DNA of 64,000 nt from Nageia nagi (taxonomy: Eukaryota; Pinophyta). Each line of letters begins with the position of its first letter. Position 1 is the stretch's first letter. The stretch is taken from the NCBI GenBank assembly GCA_050084985.1, contig JBITNC010000001.1, positions 98,084,001-98,148,000 on the forward strand. Reading direction: 5' to 3'. The position numbers and the translations under genes are program-made. Shown in pieces: positions 45,660 through 57,860 of this stretch. The notes below the pieces were generated by a model. It had not been told where the DNA came from, searched no databases, and was given only the letters and a program-made list of their open reading frames with translations.

Positions 45660-46760
45660 TTAATATATTGTTGAAAGGACTCCTTGTAATGGCTAAAAGG
45701 GATAATATGTGATCAACAGTCTAGTAGTCACTCCTAAAATATACTTGTCACAAAGATCTAAACTTCCTATTGTCTAGTTCATCTAAAAATATTATTTCTA
45801 ACCTCATTAAAAAATCTATAAAGTGGAATATAAAGTGAATCAATTTTGTGTTTAAATAACTTTACTTGAAATCCATCATAATCTATAAATTTACTAGTGT
45901 TAAGTCTTTGAATAGCTTTCTCAATGGCACTTATATCAAATAAATAATATAAGATATGAAGGGAATATATAAGGATGGTAGGTTGGTTAGGGAAATCATA
46001 AAAGGACTTGGAAAAATAAACCTAAGACTAGGGATCAATGTTTGAAGGTAGTGATTTCTTTGGGAGGAGGGTGTACCAAAAGGATTTGGGGAGTGGTGGA
46101 AGGTATTGAGAAGCACAAGTCATATATATGTAAGATAATTATATTAATTATACATTGGGAAGTGATGGTACTCCTAATGCACATTCAGTGTGGATGAAGA
46201 GTCATGGATTAAATAAAAAAGAGCTTCTAATTAAAAGAAGTAGAATATTTATCATATATATGGTTCATAGGATAAGAACCATATGGATGAAATAATGAAC
46301 TCTAAGAGTTAAGGGGTGAAGGTCATCCTCCCAAATTATATAAGATAAAATTTAAATATAAAGGTGATAGTAGGGTGTGAGATCAAGAACAATTTTTACA
46401 TGAGGTCAGAGAGTTTGGTAAACTAATCAATAATGTACGATCCATCAAAGTAGAACTAGACTTTTATGGGATGGGTATTAGGGGTGATAGGGTAAAATGT
46501 GTGTGTGGGAGGGGGGAGTGTTGTGAAGAGAGAAAGATAATGCAACATCATAAATACAAGGTTATTGATGAGAGATAAGAAAGTCTCTAATATTGGGGAT
46601 AATATCCCTATTAGAAATAATATAGTCAATGATAGTTGCACCCCCACCAAGAGAAAGGTAAATAAATTTGCTATCTTATATGAAGTTATAAGGAGAAGAA
46701 GTTTATGAGTAGGAGATAAATGGGGGATCACATGCTATTTGAAGCCTAAAGCACATCATA
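45660..46760 (-). mobile_element. Decayed LINE fragment (endonuclease and RT start)
   Basis: Read on the minus strand, 46690-46560 gives GGGATIIDYIISNRDIIPNI, the end of an AP-type endonuclease, where the usual SDH is lost. Then 45945-45790 gives ISAIEKAIQRLNTSKFIDYD followed by GFQVKLFKHKIDSLYIPLYR, the start of a LINE reverse transcriptase. The later RT is not readable. It is a different LINE family from the one at 16.4-18.8 kb, judging by the DYDGFQ motif. Confidence 0.65.
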
Positions 46761-47204
46761 AATATGAATATTCATTAATCATGATGTCAACTATCATGAG
46801 ATATCATACCAAAGAACTAAGAATGATGGGGAGAAAGAGTCTCAAGTTAAGGGGAGAGGGTAGAGCTATCATGGGGTGTGAATTAGAAGCTACTACTTAA
46901 ATTTATATTGATATATAAGGTTGAAGAACTATTAGTGGTCATGAAGAAAGTTGTAGTAAGGGGTTGTCTACCATCTCTTGATAATAAATATGAGGAGGTT
47001 CCTTTATGCTAGTAAAAAATGAACTTGTGGTGCCTAGGATGGGGAGCTTGATGAGGGCTATAAATGTGAATTTGTGATGAATAATGTTGAAAAAAATCAT
47101 ATTGAATATAAAAGTGACTAAACTATACTACTAGTAAATATAATCCTAGGACAACCTATAGTTGAAGAGTGGAAGAGAATCAAAATGTTCATCCCAATTG
47201 ATCT

Positions 47205-47868
47205 AGGATTAGTTATCTTAAGATTGTTAGGTAATTGGTGGTTTTTATTTTAGAAACCACTCAAGGGTATTACTTCAATACCCATGGTTACCCAAGATAT
47301 GGGCATAAGGATGCTAAATCTTATGGTGAGCATAGCTGATAGATTTGGGAAAGCTAGTGTCTCATATCCTCAATAAAGTTTCAAATGAGGATAGTAGTGG
47401 ATAAAACAACTATTATCAGGTGAGGTTAATTTAGTAATCATACTACTTACAGTTAACCACATATAAGTATGAAAATTATTCCATAGGCAATGTCATTTTC
47501 CTGCTCATAAGGAAGTTTATCTAGGATAAAAAATATTCTCCTGTGAGTTGGAGGGTTACCATCAGATGAGGATGTGTAATCTAATGGATGTATGTTATCT
47601 TAGATGATATGGTTCCTAAGTTAGAAACCACTACACCATGTACAAAATATTTGTTGCACAGTTCATGAAGCAAAAATGGTGGGGTCACATATGAAGTGTC
47701 TCCTCAATGGGATGAGCATTGTGGAGTGACCACTAGAACATATTTGATCAAGGTTGGTTAATTTGGAATTTATCCAATATTTCCATGTGTATGCTAACTA
47801 GTTATAAGCATTGATGAGCTCATGTGGATCACTTGGATCCATTCCTAAATCATTCAAGTGTTGTAACA
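47205..47868. repeat. Left member of a long direct-repeat pair
   Basis: It matches 51105-51800 over its whole length. Shared blocks include ggtggtttttatttta, caatacccatgg, ccaagatatgggcat, tttagtaatcatactactta, catcagatgaggatgtgtaa and tcatgaagcaaaaatg. The pair lies about 3.2 kb apart and may be the LTRs of an old element. Confidence 0.75.
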
Positions 47869-50800
47869 ATTTACCCAATAACACTATTAAGACTCAAGGA
47901 CCATCAAGGATTATAATGAGATTAAGTTTGAATTATGTTATGTGATGACTAATTTTGAATATAAATATGATTTATTTGTGTCAATTTTGATGTTAGCTTT
48001 GATATGTTATAACATAGGTTATAGGATGACTCATGATGGAAAGTACAGATAAAGATCCAAGAGACCAAGGGTGAATTGATGACAGGAATGAAAGGGTAAG
48101 AGTGAGGAAATGATTGGTGTTGATTTGTTGAAAAACCCTAATGACCATAGTAGATCATTTATATGCATGGCATAATTATTAAACATGATTATTTATTTTG
48201 ATGATGAATGTGTGGATGTGTGTGTATGCACTAATGAACTTACTATGCAGGACAAAGGGATCATCATAGGTAAAATGAATGTTAAAACCATAAAATATAT
48301 TTTCAAAACTTAATTCAAAAATGGTAAGGAATATTCCCTTCTTTTTAATTTTAATTTTTACTTATGGTTTTTAGTAAAATAGAGTGAAATTCAAAAAGTG
48401 CTAATTAAAAAGGACTAGTGTCACTTTTTGGATGTTACAAGGTATTTTGGTGGTTTATAAAAATAATTGATATATGACCCTACTTACTTTGTTTCTTTAT
48501 GTTAGTTGAAGAAAATTTATGGTAAAGGATTCAAAGTTTAACTTTACTCATGTCCATTACTTCTACTTAAAAGCCTCCAACACCTTCTTAAAAATCCTAT
48601 TTTTTATGAGCATTATAGTCCATGAAATGTTGTGTGCATCATGAAACACTAGTCCCATACCTTGTGTATTCATCAGTATTATGCATTATTAGGAAAATCA
48701 ACACCATAATATTTAATGAAAAACTAATGTCAACTACTCTTTGTTGAATCTCCATACCCTCTTATCGATCTCTCGTGATGGTACATGCTAGGAGAATGTT
48801 GTAAAAGGTTGCAAAGTTTGGCTTTTAATCTCATAATAGCAGCATTTTTAAAATGGTAATCATATATAATCTAACCCTTACACCTTGGAAGGATATATTT
48901 CATTCATATTTTCATTTCTCTTACATATTTCAATTGAAATATCATACATGTCACTGAAAATATCCTTTTGGTTTTATTTGATAAACTCTATATATATATC
49001 TTAAAGAGTTCTCAAACAATAATGTGAGATATAGTTTCAAATCCTATAGAGTTTGCCTACATTATAAAAATCTAAAAATATTTTCTTTAATCCCACTATG
49101 AGTAATGCCAAATCATACGCATGTTGTCCATTCAAAAGGGTATAATATTGTATCTTAGCATGTTGTCAAAATAGGTAATACATTAAGCTAGGAGTCCTCA
49201 TAATAGCATTATCAGAAAATCATGTATTTTTCTCAATGCCCAAAGTTTCATATTACTCCAAGATTTGTTCCAATTATTTATCTTTTAATAATAAGAAGAA
49301 GATAAGGTTTGATCAAATATTATATTAACTCTTTAATAATCCACCTCCAACATAATAAACCCGATAAAGAATTTTGTATGGTATTAATTTGTTAATAGTT
49401 TGCAAGTTAATTGATGTGGTGTAGTTGATTCAGGCATAAATCATTGTATTGATAATTTTATCTTGAATAATGTTATATTTCCTTTAAATAATGATGAAAC
49501 AGTTGTTATAATTAATTGTACAAGACTTAATGAGAGTGTGTATTACTAGTGTAAATTTAAGCTATATTTAATGATGAATTTTGAATGATAGTATGAAGAG
49601 ATTTCAACATTATTTGAGCAAAGTTAATGTGCCCAAGGGAGGAAGGTAGCCCTATAGAAGGCATAAGCATCTCTTGAGGTCTGTACATGAATTAGAAGTC
49701 ATATACTTAATTATAGGTGCGTTATGGTCATAAGTTAAAATAGGTATTGTCTTTATCCTCAAAACTCGAATCCTTCCTTAGTACTTGATCATGTAAAGGT
49801 TGTAAGAAAACCCTCTTGTGTTTTATAAGGGGATCCAATTCCATTATATTCTAAATTCATTATGTATCTATTTTTAGATGGAATGTAAAGTTTAGTGACA
49901 CCTTACTTAGTAACCATATGTAATACATTAATGCCTAATAGGAATGTGGCAAATTCTATTCTTTAATGTGTTCTTTTGAAATCTCTTATATAGTATACTA
50001 AGAACTATAATCACATATGAAGACAAGATATAATACAAGAACATTAAGAAAAAATAAGGGAAATAAATCACTTTGATCATTTTAATTCAACCTTGCTTAA
50101 ATAAATATTAAGGGATGGGATGAGTCTAGTGTCGTATGTATTAATAATATTCTATTTTATATAAGGATTGATAAATCTCATTTTCCTAATATAATTCCAA
50201 TATGGAATTCAAATAAAGAGAAAAAGGATTCTTAGTATAATGGAAGCTCTTATATTAGAGTTAAAGTAAACCCTTTAAGAATTAATTATTCCTTGACCCA
50301 TGTAAAGGAATATAGATGGGAGCTTAGACGATTAGTGTTCCAACATATAGTACCATGGATGGATAAGTATAACAAAAACATATATAATAGTAAGTCTTAG
50401 ATATATAATGACATTACTTATGGAAAAGGAAAGTAATCAAAATCATTGGAAGAAAACTTAGGGAACCTTGAATAGTGAAAAGACAATAAAATGGGATCAA
50501 ATGAGAGAAATGTTATCGATAAGATGAAGAAAGACTTAGGATTCGATTGAGACTAATATTATTCTTAGGTATATATATTCGATAGTAAACCTTATAATGA
50601 AGTTTATGTGTAATATAGAATCAATAAAGGTGGAAAATAAATTTAGAAGTAACCTAGTTTTAAAGAGAGACCCTAAAGCAATCGGCTCAGATTAAAAATG
50701 AGAATTTTTAGCATATTCAATGTGGAATATTCATTAGATGAACCTCCATTGCAAATGATAAGAAAAAAGAATATTTTTTGAGTGAGGACCACTTCGCCCC

Positions 50801-51104
50801 AAACTTCCTTTATAAAACTAGCTCACTTTAGTTCATATCTCAAGGCACATTAATAAACACTAGTATGAGAAATTTTATAAAGTAGTATTAATTATGCAGT
50901 ACCATGCATATGGGATATTTGTAGTACTTCTAGATATCTTATGTGACTTCCTAAGCAAGCTTATTTTATGTCTTCCTGCATATACTTAGCTTATTTATTT
51001 TAAACATGAAATATGATTTTTTTTAATACCTCATTCATGGTATGAGCATGGAACTTAGATTCCTAATACTTGATTTTGGATTAGTAGATTCCTAATACTT
51101 GATT
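47869..51104. mobile_element. Internal region of a possible ancient LTR element
   Basis: This 3.2-kb interval lies between direct repeats. Only one weak coding hint was found: VVDSGINHC near 49420 on the plus strand, which recalls a retroviral-type protease DSG site. No RT or integrase was readable. Decay or a non-autonomous origin would both fit. Confidence 0.35.
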
Positions 51105-51800
51105 TTGGATCAATTATCTTAATATCATTAGACCATGGGTGGTTTTTATTTTATAACCTTGCTTAAAATTAGTTAGATTATAGAAACCATTTGAGGGTAT
51201 TTCTTCAATACCCATGGCTCCCCAAGATATGGGCATGGGGATGTCAAATCCCATGGTGGGCCTAGATGATAGATATGGGCATGCTAGTGTCTTATATCCT
51301 CAGTAAGGTGTCATATGAGGATAGTAGTCTACAAAAATATGCTAACTAGGTGAGGGTAATTTAGTAATCATACTACTTATAGTTAAGCACATAAGAGTAT
51401 GAAAATTGTTCCATAGATGATGACATTTTCTTAATCATAAGGAAGTATGCCTAAGATAAACTATCTACTCCTATGAGTTATAGGGTTACCATTAGATGAG
51501 GATGTGTAATCTAGTGGATGTACATTCTCTCACTTGATATGGACCACAAGTTAGAAACCATTATGTCATTTCCAAAATGTCTACTACACAATTCATGAAG
51601 CAAAAATGATGGGGTCACATATGAGGTGTCTCCTCAATGAAATGAGTGTTGTGAAGTGAACACCAAAAATGATTTTACCAAGGTTGGTTAATCCATACCT
51701 TAACCAATCTTACCATGTGGGTTCTAACTAGCTAGAAATGCTGACAAGCTCATGTGGATCTCCTAGATCCATTCCTAGATCGTTCAAGTGTTTAAACTAA
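51105..51800. repeat. Right member of a long direct-repeat pair
   Basis: About 690 bp, collinear with 47205-47868, with a short extra stretch near 51155-51180. A 30-bp local duplication (cctaatacttgattttggat) lies just before it, at 51063-51108. Confidence 0.75.
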
Positions 51801-52099
51801 TAAAAAAATTAGGTATAAAATTTTAGGGTTTTGGATATCGAGAATAGGGTTATGCATTACAAACAACTAAGTCTAGAGGAATAGGGTTCAAAGTACACCA
51901 TGTTTTCTTTCTCTATTCTCTAGCATTTAATGAAGTCCAATAATCATAGATTTTCTCTCCACATAAATCTATCAAGTATGTTTATGAGCTTATTTGAATC
52001 TTAAAGGGGGATATCCAAAAACCATGGATCATACCAAAAGTTAACTTTATCACCAATGAAAACATTCCACTTCAAGTGTTGAGTAACTAAAGGATGTAC
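51801..52099. other. Non-coding interval
   Basis: AT-rich sequence with no recognised feature between the direct repeat and the LINE remnant. Confidence 0.4.
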
Positions 52100-52774
52100 C
52101 TTTCTTCAACTATTTCATATTGTGGATCCAAAAGGGTGTATTTCATTATAAATATTCATTCAGCATGATCATTATTTAATTATTTTGATTTGATCACCTT
52201 ACTTCACATTGAATTATGATCAGAGTATATTTGCCATACAATTTTCTATAGCAATGCTTTATTCATCATTCAAAGTTTCCTAATGATAAGTCCATATTAA
52301 CTGAGCTCTAAGCACATAATATCCTAGTAAACTAGATGAAATTTCCTAGTTTCAAAGTTTCCTTGCTACAAGAAGTCCCTCATCAGGTTCTCCATCTATA
52401 GTAATATTTTAGAGGGTATCCAAAATACTCCCATCTCAAAGATAGGTAAACATTAAGGGTAGATTTGATATTAATCAACTAGCCTACAAAGGATAGCCAC
52501 TTTACTTTATAAGTCTCAATCTTTGAAGAGGATATACCTTTTATTATCTTAAAGAAATTTCCACTATTACCACCTTTGAATAGGGGCAAGCTCAAGTATG
52601 TGCTAGGAACGGTGTCTATGGTCATTTCAATTAGTTGAGATAGTAACCTTAGTAGATGATCAAGGATATTGATGTCATATAGTTTGGATTTGTTATAGTT
52701 TATGGCCTACCTTGAAGCTAACTAATAGGTGTTAAGAAGATTTTTTACCATATGGATTTATTGGATTAAAGGTT
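52100..52774 (-). pseudogene. LINE reverse transcriptase, C-terminal piece
   Basis: Minus-strand SKLYDINILDHLLRLLSQLI, DTVPSTYLSLPLFKGGN and ETYKVKWLSFVG correspond to the region after the FADD motif in plant LINE RTs (the TYLGLPL and SRWLSxAGK motifs). The similarity fades near 52100. Confidence 0.72.
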
Positions 52775-52779
52775 AAGTA

Positions 52780-53287
52780 TGTTGTGTGTGGAGCATGATT
52801 GTTCAAAGTTCTTTGTTTTAGTCGGATGTATACCCCACAAAGTTTGTACACCCCTCCACATGAGGGGTTGTAGGGGGTTGTAAAATTGCCTTGTAAAAGT
52901 ATAGTAATTTCTAGTCAATCTGGACCGTTCATTAGGCGAATGATCTGACGGTAGAACTTATGTTTAGTTTAGGGTTTCTTTTTGCCCTAGAAGGCAACCC
53001 CTCTCTTTGTATGAGAGCATTGTAATAGATGTGCAATTTGGTGAGCGAGAAACAGAGATGTGAGACTGTGAGAGAAAATAGAGGATATTATAGCGGATCT
53101 ACTGTAGGTTGTATCTCTTCATTTTTGCTGGATAATAGAAAGGAAGGACTGGCTGTTTGGGGTGGATGTAGCCCAAACTGGGTGAACCACGTATATCTGT
53201 GTCTCTCTTATTTATACATTTTTTGTGTTTATATTTTTTACAATATTTTATGTGTTTCATTACTCTGTAATATATAATTTTATAATA
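52780..53287 (+). repeat. 5' LTR of plus-strand copia element
   Basis: 508 bp, beginning TGTTGTGTGTGGAGCATGAT. A purine-rich stretch agaaaatagagg and a T-rich end follow. The PBS begins 3 bases after its end. Confidence 0.93.
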
Positions 53288-53289
53288 AC

Positions 53290-53300
53290 TGGTATCAAAT
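53290..53300 (+). other. Primer-binding site of copia element
   Basis: TGGTATCAAAT resembles the initiator-methionine tRNA primer site usual for plant copia elements (TGGTATCAGAG). Confidence 0.75.
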
Positions 53301-53353
53301 TCGAAGGTCTATTTGGCTGATAAACTCATAGGAAAGAAGGATTCCTCATTCGA

Positions 53354-54160
53354 GTGGGAGTAATGGTGGAAGATGGTAAGTTTAGGGTCGAGAAATTTAA
53401 TGGCCAAAACTTCTCACTATGGAAGATGCAGATGGAAGATTATCTGTATCAGAAAGATCTATACCTACCATTGAGCAGAAAAATAAATAAGCCGATGGAT
53501 ATGACAGATGAAGAGTGGAACCTTATCGATAGAAAGGCACTCAGAACAATATGGTTGAGCCTCGCTGCATCAGTCACCTTTAACATTTTGAAGGAAATAA
53601 TGATAGAGGGTTTGTTTCAGATGTTGTCAAAACTATATGAAAAACCCTCGACCTCAAACAAGGTATTTCTTATGAAACAGTTATTTAATATGAAGATGTC
53701 GGAAGGTGGATCTGTTGCAGATCATTTTAATGATTTTAATACTGTTACAAGTCAGTTAAGTTCTATAGAGGTAGACTTTGATGATGAAGTTAGAGCTCTG
53801 TTATTCTTGTGCTCATTACTAGAAAGTTGGAATGGTTTAGTAATGGCCATTAGTAACTCTGTGTCTGGATCTAGTACTTTAAAGTTTGATGATGTTGTCG
53901 GTGCTATCCTTAGCGAGGAAATGTGACAAAAAAGCTTCGATGAGACATCAGGAAATGCTTTAAGTGCAGATTCTAGGGGAAGAAAAATGGAAAAAGGAAA
54001 GAGCTCAGGATATCACAGTAAATCAAGGAAAGGTAGATCCAAGTCTAGTTCAAGTATAGTGTGCTGGAAATGCGAAAAGAAAGGACACCTAAAGAGAGAC
54101 TATAGATCTTGGAAGGGAAAAGAAGGAGATGCACAGCAAGAAAACAATCATGAAGCAAAT
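53354..54160 (+). pseudogene. copia gag
   Basis: The frame opens MGVMVEDGKFRVEKFNGQNF and follows the copia gag layout: LWKMQMEDYLYQK, then IWLSLAASVTFNI, then MKQLFNMKMSEGGSVADHFN and FLCSLLESW. It stops at TGA 53924-53926, probably an old CGA, and resumes after. The zinc knuckle near 54060 reads CWKCEKKGHLKRDY, with the last Cys changed to Tyr. No other frameshift is needed up to the protease. Confidence 0.9.
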
Positions 54161-54189
54161 GTGATAGGTGAGGTGTTACAAGATGCTTT

Positions 54190-54370
54190 GATTCTTTCTT
54201 TTGAAAATATTAATGATTCTTGGGTGGTAGATTCAGGGGCCTCATTCCATGCCACACCTGATAAGAAATATTTTAATGACTATGTTCAAGGAGATTTTGG
54301 ACAAGTTCGTTTGGGTGATGATAAACCCTATAAAATTATTGGAATGGGTAAGGTTCTTGTAAAATAGTAG
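54190..54370 (+). pseudogene. copia protease
   Basis: WVVDSGASFHATPDKKYF contains an intact DSGA catalytic site. VRLGDDKPYKIIGMGKVLVK follows, as usual for copia proteases. The frame ends at TAG 54365-54367. Confidence 0.88.
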
Positions 54371-54462
54371 AATGGAAACCAATACTACTAAAGGAGATAA
54401 GGCATGTTCCAGAACTAAAGAAAAATCTAATTTCAATAGGGCAGTTAGGTAGTGAAGGTTGT

Positions 54463-55497
54463 GTGACAACTTTCATAGATAAAGCTTGGAAGGTCACCAA
54501 AGGAGCCCTGGTAATAGCAAGAGGTGAAAAGGTTGGTAAATTGTATTTATGCAATGGTATTTCTAACTCTGTTAATGCTTTAACTTCCAAAGGAGCAGAT
54601 GCAGCATTATGGCATCATAGGCTCGTACACATAAGTGAAAAGGGGATGAAGATTCTTCACTCAAGAAATTTGTTGCCAGGTTTGAAGAATGTTGATTTGG
54701 ATTTCTATGAGAATTGCATTTATGGAAAATAGAAGAGAGTTAGATTTCTCAGAGTTGGGAAAGAAAAGAAGAGCCAAAAATTAGAGCTTGTGCATACAGA
54801 TGTATGGGGACCTGCTTAGGTATCATCTCTTGGTGGCTCTTGTTATTATGTTACCTTTATTGATGATGCAACTAGAAAAACTTGGATTTATTGTATTAAG
54901 AATAAATCTGATGTATTTGATACTTTCAAGAAATGGAAAGCTTTGGTTGAGATTGAGATAGGAAAGAAATTGAAGTGTCTTAGATCAGACAATGGAGGTG
55001 AATATTGCAGTAAAGAGTTTGATAGGTACTGTTCAAAACATGGAATTCACAGAGAGAAGATAGTTCCAAGAACACCACAAGAAAATGGTGTGTCAGAAAG
55101 GATGAACAGGACAATCATGAAGTGTGCAAGGTGCATGAGATTGCATGTAGGATTGCCTTTATAGTTTTGGGTAGATGCTGTAGATACTACTATTTATCTA
55201 ATAAACAGAGGGCTTCAAGTTCCTTGGATGGTGGTGTTCCAGAGGAAGCATGGACAGGTAAAAAGGTAAACTACTCTTTTTTAAAGCCTTTTAGTTGTGA
55301 GGCCTTTTTCCATATTGATAAAGAAAATAGAACAAAGCTTGAGGCAAAGTCAAAGAAATGTACCTTTATTGGATATGGTGTTAATGATTTTGGTTATCGC
55401 TTATATGATTACAAAAATCATAAAATCATTAGGAGCAGAGATGTAATATTCAATGAAAAGGTCTTGTATAAGAATCAGTTGCAGGAAAAGAAATAAG
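54463..55497 (+). pseudogene. copia pre-integrase and integrase
   Basis: The zinc-binding part reads LWHHRLVHISEKGMKIL and ends ENCIYGK, the HHCC module with one Cys readable. The core has LVHTDVWGP, SYYVTFIDDATRKTWIY, LRSDNGGEY and PRTPQENGVSERMNRT, so the DDE residues are present. WVDAVDTTIYLINR and FLKPFSCEAF, then KSKKCTFIGYGVNDFGYRLY, form the C-terminal part. In-frame TAG codons at 54730, 54817 and 55162 interrupt it, along with a frameshift near 55200. Confidence 0.9.
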
Positions 55498-55599
55498 AAA
55501 AAGAAAACAAGGAATACGTAGTTCTTGATGAAATCACTGAAAAAGTAAACGTGCCTGAAAATAATAATAACCAACCACCATAATAGCAATAGACACCCC

Positions 55600-56393
55600 A
55601 AACACCTGAAAGTGGTGTTAGAAGATCTACCAGGATAAGTAGACCCCTTGAACGATACTCTCCTTCATTATATTATTTATTGTTGACTGATTCTGGTGAA
55701 CCTGAATGTTATGAAGAAGCAATGCAGGTTGAAAGTAGGAAGAAGTAGGAGGTATCCATGGAAGAAGAGATGGACTCCTTAATGCATAACCAGACTTGGG
55801 ACTTAGTTAGGTTGCCTGTAGGAAAAACTACACTAAAGAATAAATGGGTTTATAGGCTGAAGGAAGAAGATGGAGGAAAATAGAGGTACAAAGCTAGACT
55901 TGTGGTGAAGGGTTTTGCACAAAAGAAAGGTATTAATTTTGATTAAATATTTTCTCTTATTGTTAAAATGACTTCAATCAGAACTATTTTTAGTCTTGTA
56001 GCAACTGAAGATTTGCATCTTGAGTAGTTAGATGTAAAGACATCCTTTCTCCATGGGGATTTGGAGGAAGAGATATATATGCAACAGCCACAAGGATATG
56101 AGGTGAAAGGGAAGGAGAAACTAGTGTGCAGGTTGAAGAAGAGCTTGTATGGCTTAAAACAGGCTCCAAGGCAATGGTATCTAAAATTTGATAAGTTTAT
56201 ATCTGAACAAGGTTATACTAGATGTCAATCTGATCATTGTGTTTATTTGAAAAAGCAAAATGATGGCAGCTATATTATATTGTTATTGTATGTAGATGAC
56301 ATGCTTGTTGCAGGGTCTAACATGCAGGAAATAAATGTGCTCAAAAGAAAATTGGCAAATTCATTTGCAATGAAGGATTTGTGAGCTGCAAAA
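55600..56393 (+). pseudogene. copia reverse transcriptase
   Basis: EEMDSLMHNQTWDLVRLP and NKWVYRLK lead into the palm. It shows YKARLVVKGFAQKKGINFD, LDVKTSFLHGDLEEEIYM, LVCRLKKSLYGLKQAPRQWY and the intact catalytic block LLLYVDDMLVAGSN near 56290. Stops lie at 55881 (TAG), 55945 (TAA), 56025 (TAG), 56382 (TGA) and 56391 (TAA). Confidence 0.92.
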
Positions 56394-57251
56394 TAAATCC
56401 TTGGTATGAGAATCACTAGAGATAGGAAAAATCACAAATTAGCATTGTCTCAGAATGAGTACATACAAAAGGTATTGAAAATATTTAATATGCACAATAC
56501 AAAACTAGTTAGTACACCTTTTGATAGCCATTTCAAACTTAGTAAGGAAATGTGCCCAAAGACCCAAGAAGACATGGATTATATGTCTAAATTTCCATAT
56601 GCATCAGCAGTTGGAAGCTTAATGTATGCAATGGTCTACACAAGGCTTGATATTGCACATGAAGTGGGAGTTCTAAGTAGGTACATGAACAATCCAGGAA
56701 AGGAACATTGGATGGCAGTGAAATGGATTCTCAGATATTTGAAAGGTACCACAAATCAAGCATTATGCTTTGGTGGTTCAAACATTTCCCTATAGGGATA
56801 TGTTGATGCAGATATGGTAGGTGACAGAGATAACAGGAGGTGCACTACAGGATATTTATTTACTATTAGTGGAATAACTGTTAGTTGGGTTTCAAAAATC
56901 CAAAGTGTTGTTGCACTTTCAACAATAGAAGCAGAGTATGTTGTTGCTACAAAGGCTAGTAAAGAAATGATTTGGTTACAAAGGTTTATGGGTGAATTGT
57001 GTAAGGAGCATGATATGGGGATGCTATACAGTGATAGCCAAAGTGCCATTCATCTTGCAAAGAACTCAGCATTTCATTCTAGGACTAAACACATATAGCT
57101 CAAGTACCATTTCATACGATCAATGTTGGAAGATGGAGAGTTAAAGCTGGAAAAGATACATACTAGCCAGAATCCTATAGATATGCTAACAAAAGTTGTA
57201 ACCATGGAGAAATTGAGAATATGCTCAGTTTCAATTGGTCTTCAAGGATGA
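56394..57251 (+). pseudogene. copia RNase H and polyprotein end
   Basis: The frame shows LGMRITRDRKNHKLALSQ, PYASAVGSLMYAMV, WILRYLKGTTNQAL, RRCTTGYLFTISGITVSWVS and EAEYVVATKASKEMIWL, then DSQSAIHLAKNSAFHSRTKH, all in copia RNase H order. TAG codons at 56793 and 57096 break it. The polyprotein ends at TGA 57249-57251, about 100 bp before the 3' LTR. Confidence 0.92.
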
Positions 57252-57347
57252 CGATGAAGATGAGAAATAGCTAGGTCCAAAGAGGAGTCATTGTCCAGCA
57301 AATGAAGCAGCGATGGAGTTGCTACAATCATTCTCCAAGTGGGATAT

Positions 57348-57855
57348 TGTTGTGTGTGGAGCATGATTGTTTAGAGTTCTTTGTTTCAGCCATATGTATA
57401 CCCTAGGAAGTTTGTACACCCCTCCATGCGGGGGGTTGCAGGGGGTTGTAAAATTGCCTTGTAAAAGTATAGTAATTTCTAGTCAATCTGGGTCGTTCAT
57501 TAAGCGGATGATCTGATGGTAGAACTTATGTTTAGTTTAGGGTTTCTTTTTGCCCTAGAAGGCAACCCCTCTCTTTGTATGAGAGCATTGTAATAGATGT
57601 GCAATTCAGTGAGCAAGAAACAGAGACGTGAGACTGTGAGAGAAAATAGAGGATATTACAGCGGATCTGCTATAGGTTGTATCTCTTCATTTTTGCTGGA
57701 TAATAGAAAGGAAGGACTGGCTGTTCAGGGTGGATGTAGCCCAAACTGGGTGAACCATGTATATCTGTGTCTCTCTTGTTTATACATTTTCTATGTTTAT
57801 ATTTTCTGCAATATTTTATGTGTTTCATTGCTCCATAATATATAATTTTATAACA
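57348..57855 (+). repeat. 3' LTR of plus-strand copia element
   Basis: 508 bp, collinear with 52780-53287 without gaps. It is preceded by caagtgggata, a short purine-rich tract, and followed by the target duplicate aagtt. Confidence 0.93.
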
Positions 57856-57860
57856 AAGTT

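Larger units (their letters stand above)
52780..57855 (+). mobile_element. Ty1/copia retrotransposon, full length, dead
   Basis: A 5,076-bp element with two 508-bp LTRs (52780-53287 and 57348-57855). The target duplication is aagta (52775-52779) and aagtt (57856-57860), one base different. The PBS tggtatcaaat starts at 53290. Coding order is gag, protease, integrase, RT, RNase H. The polyprotein resembles the Tork/TNT1 type. By eye the LTRs differ at about 38 positions (about 7.5%), nearly all transitions. It sits inside a LINE RT. Confidence 0.93.

Noticed and set aside
53029-53277. 82-codon frame near the copia 5' end (also at 57597-57845)
   Set aside because: Both lie within the LTRs and appear twice for that reason only. 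No known protein is encoded in this part of a copia element.
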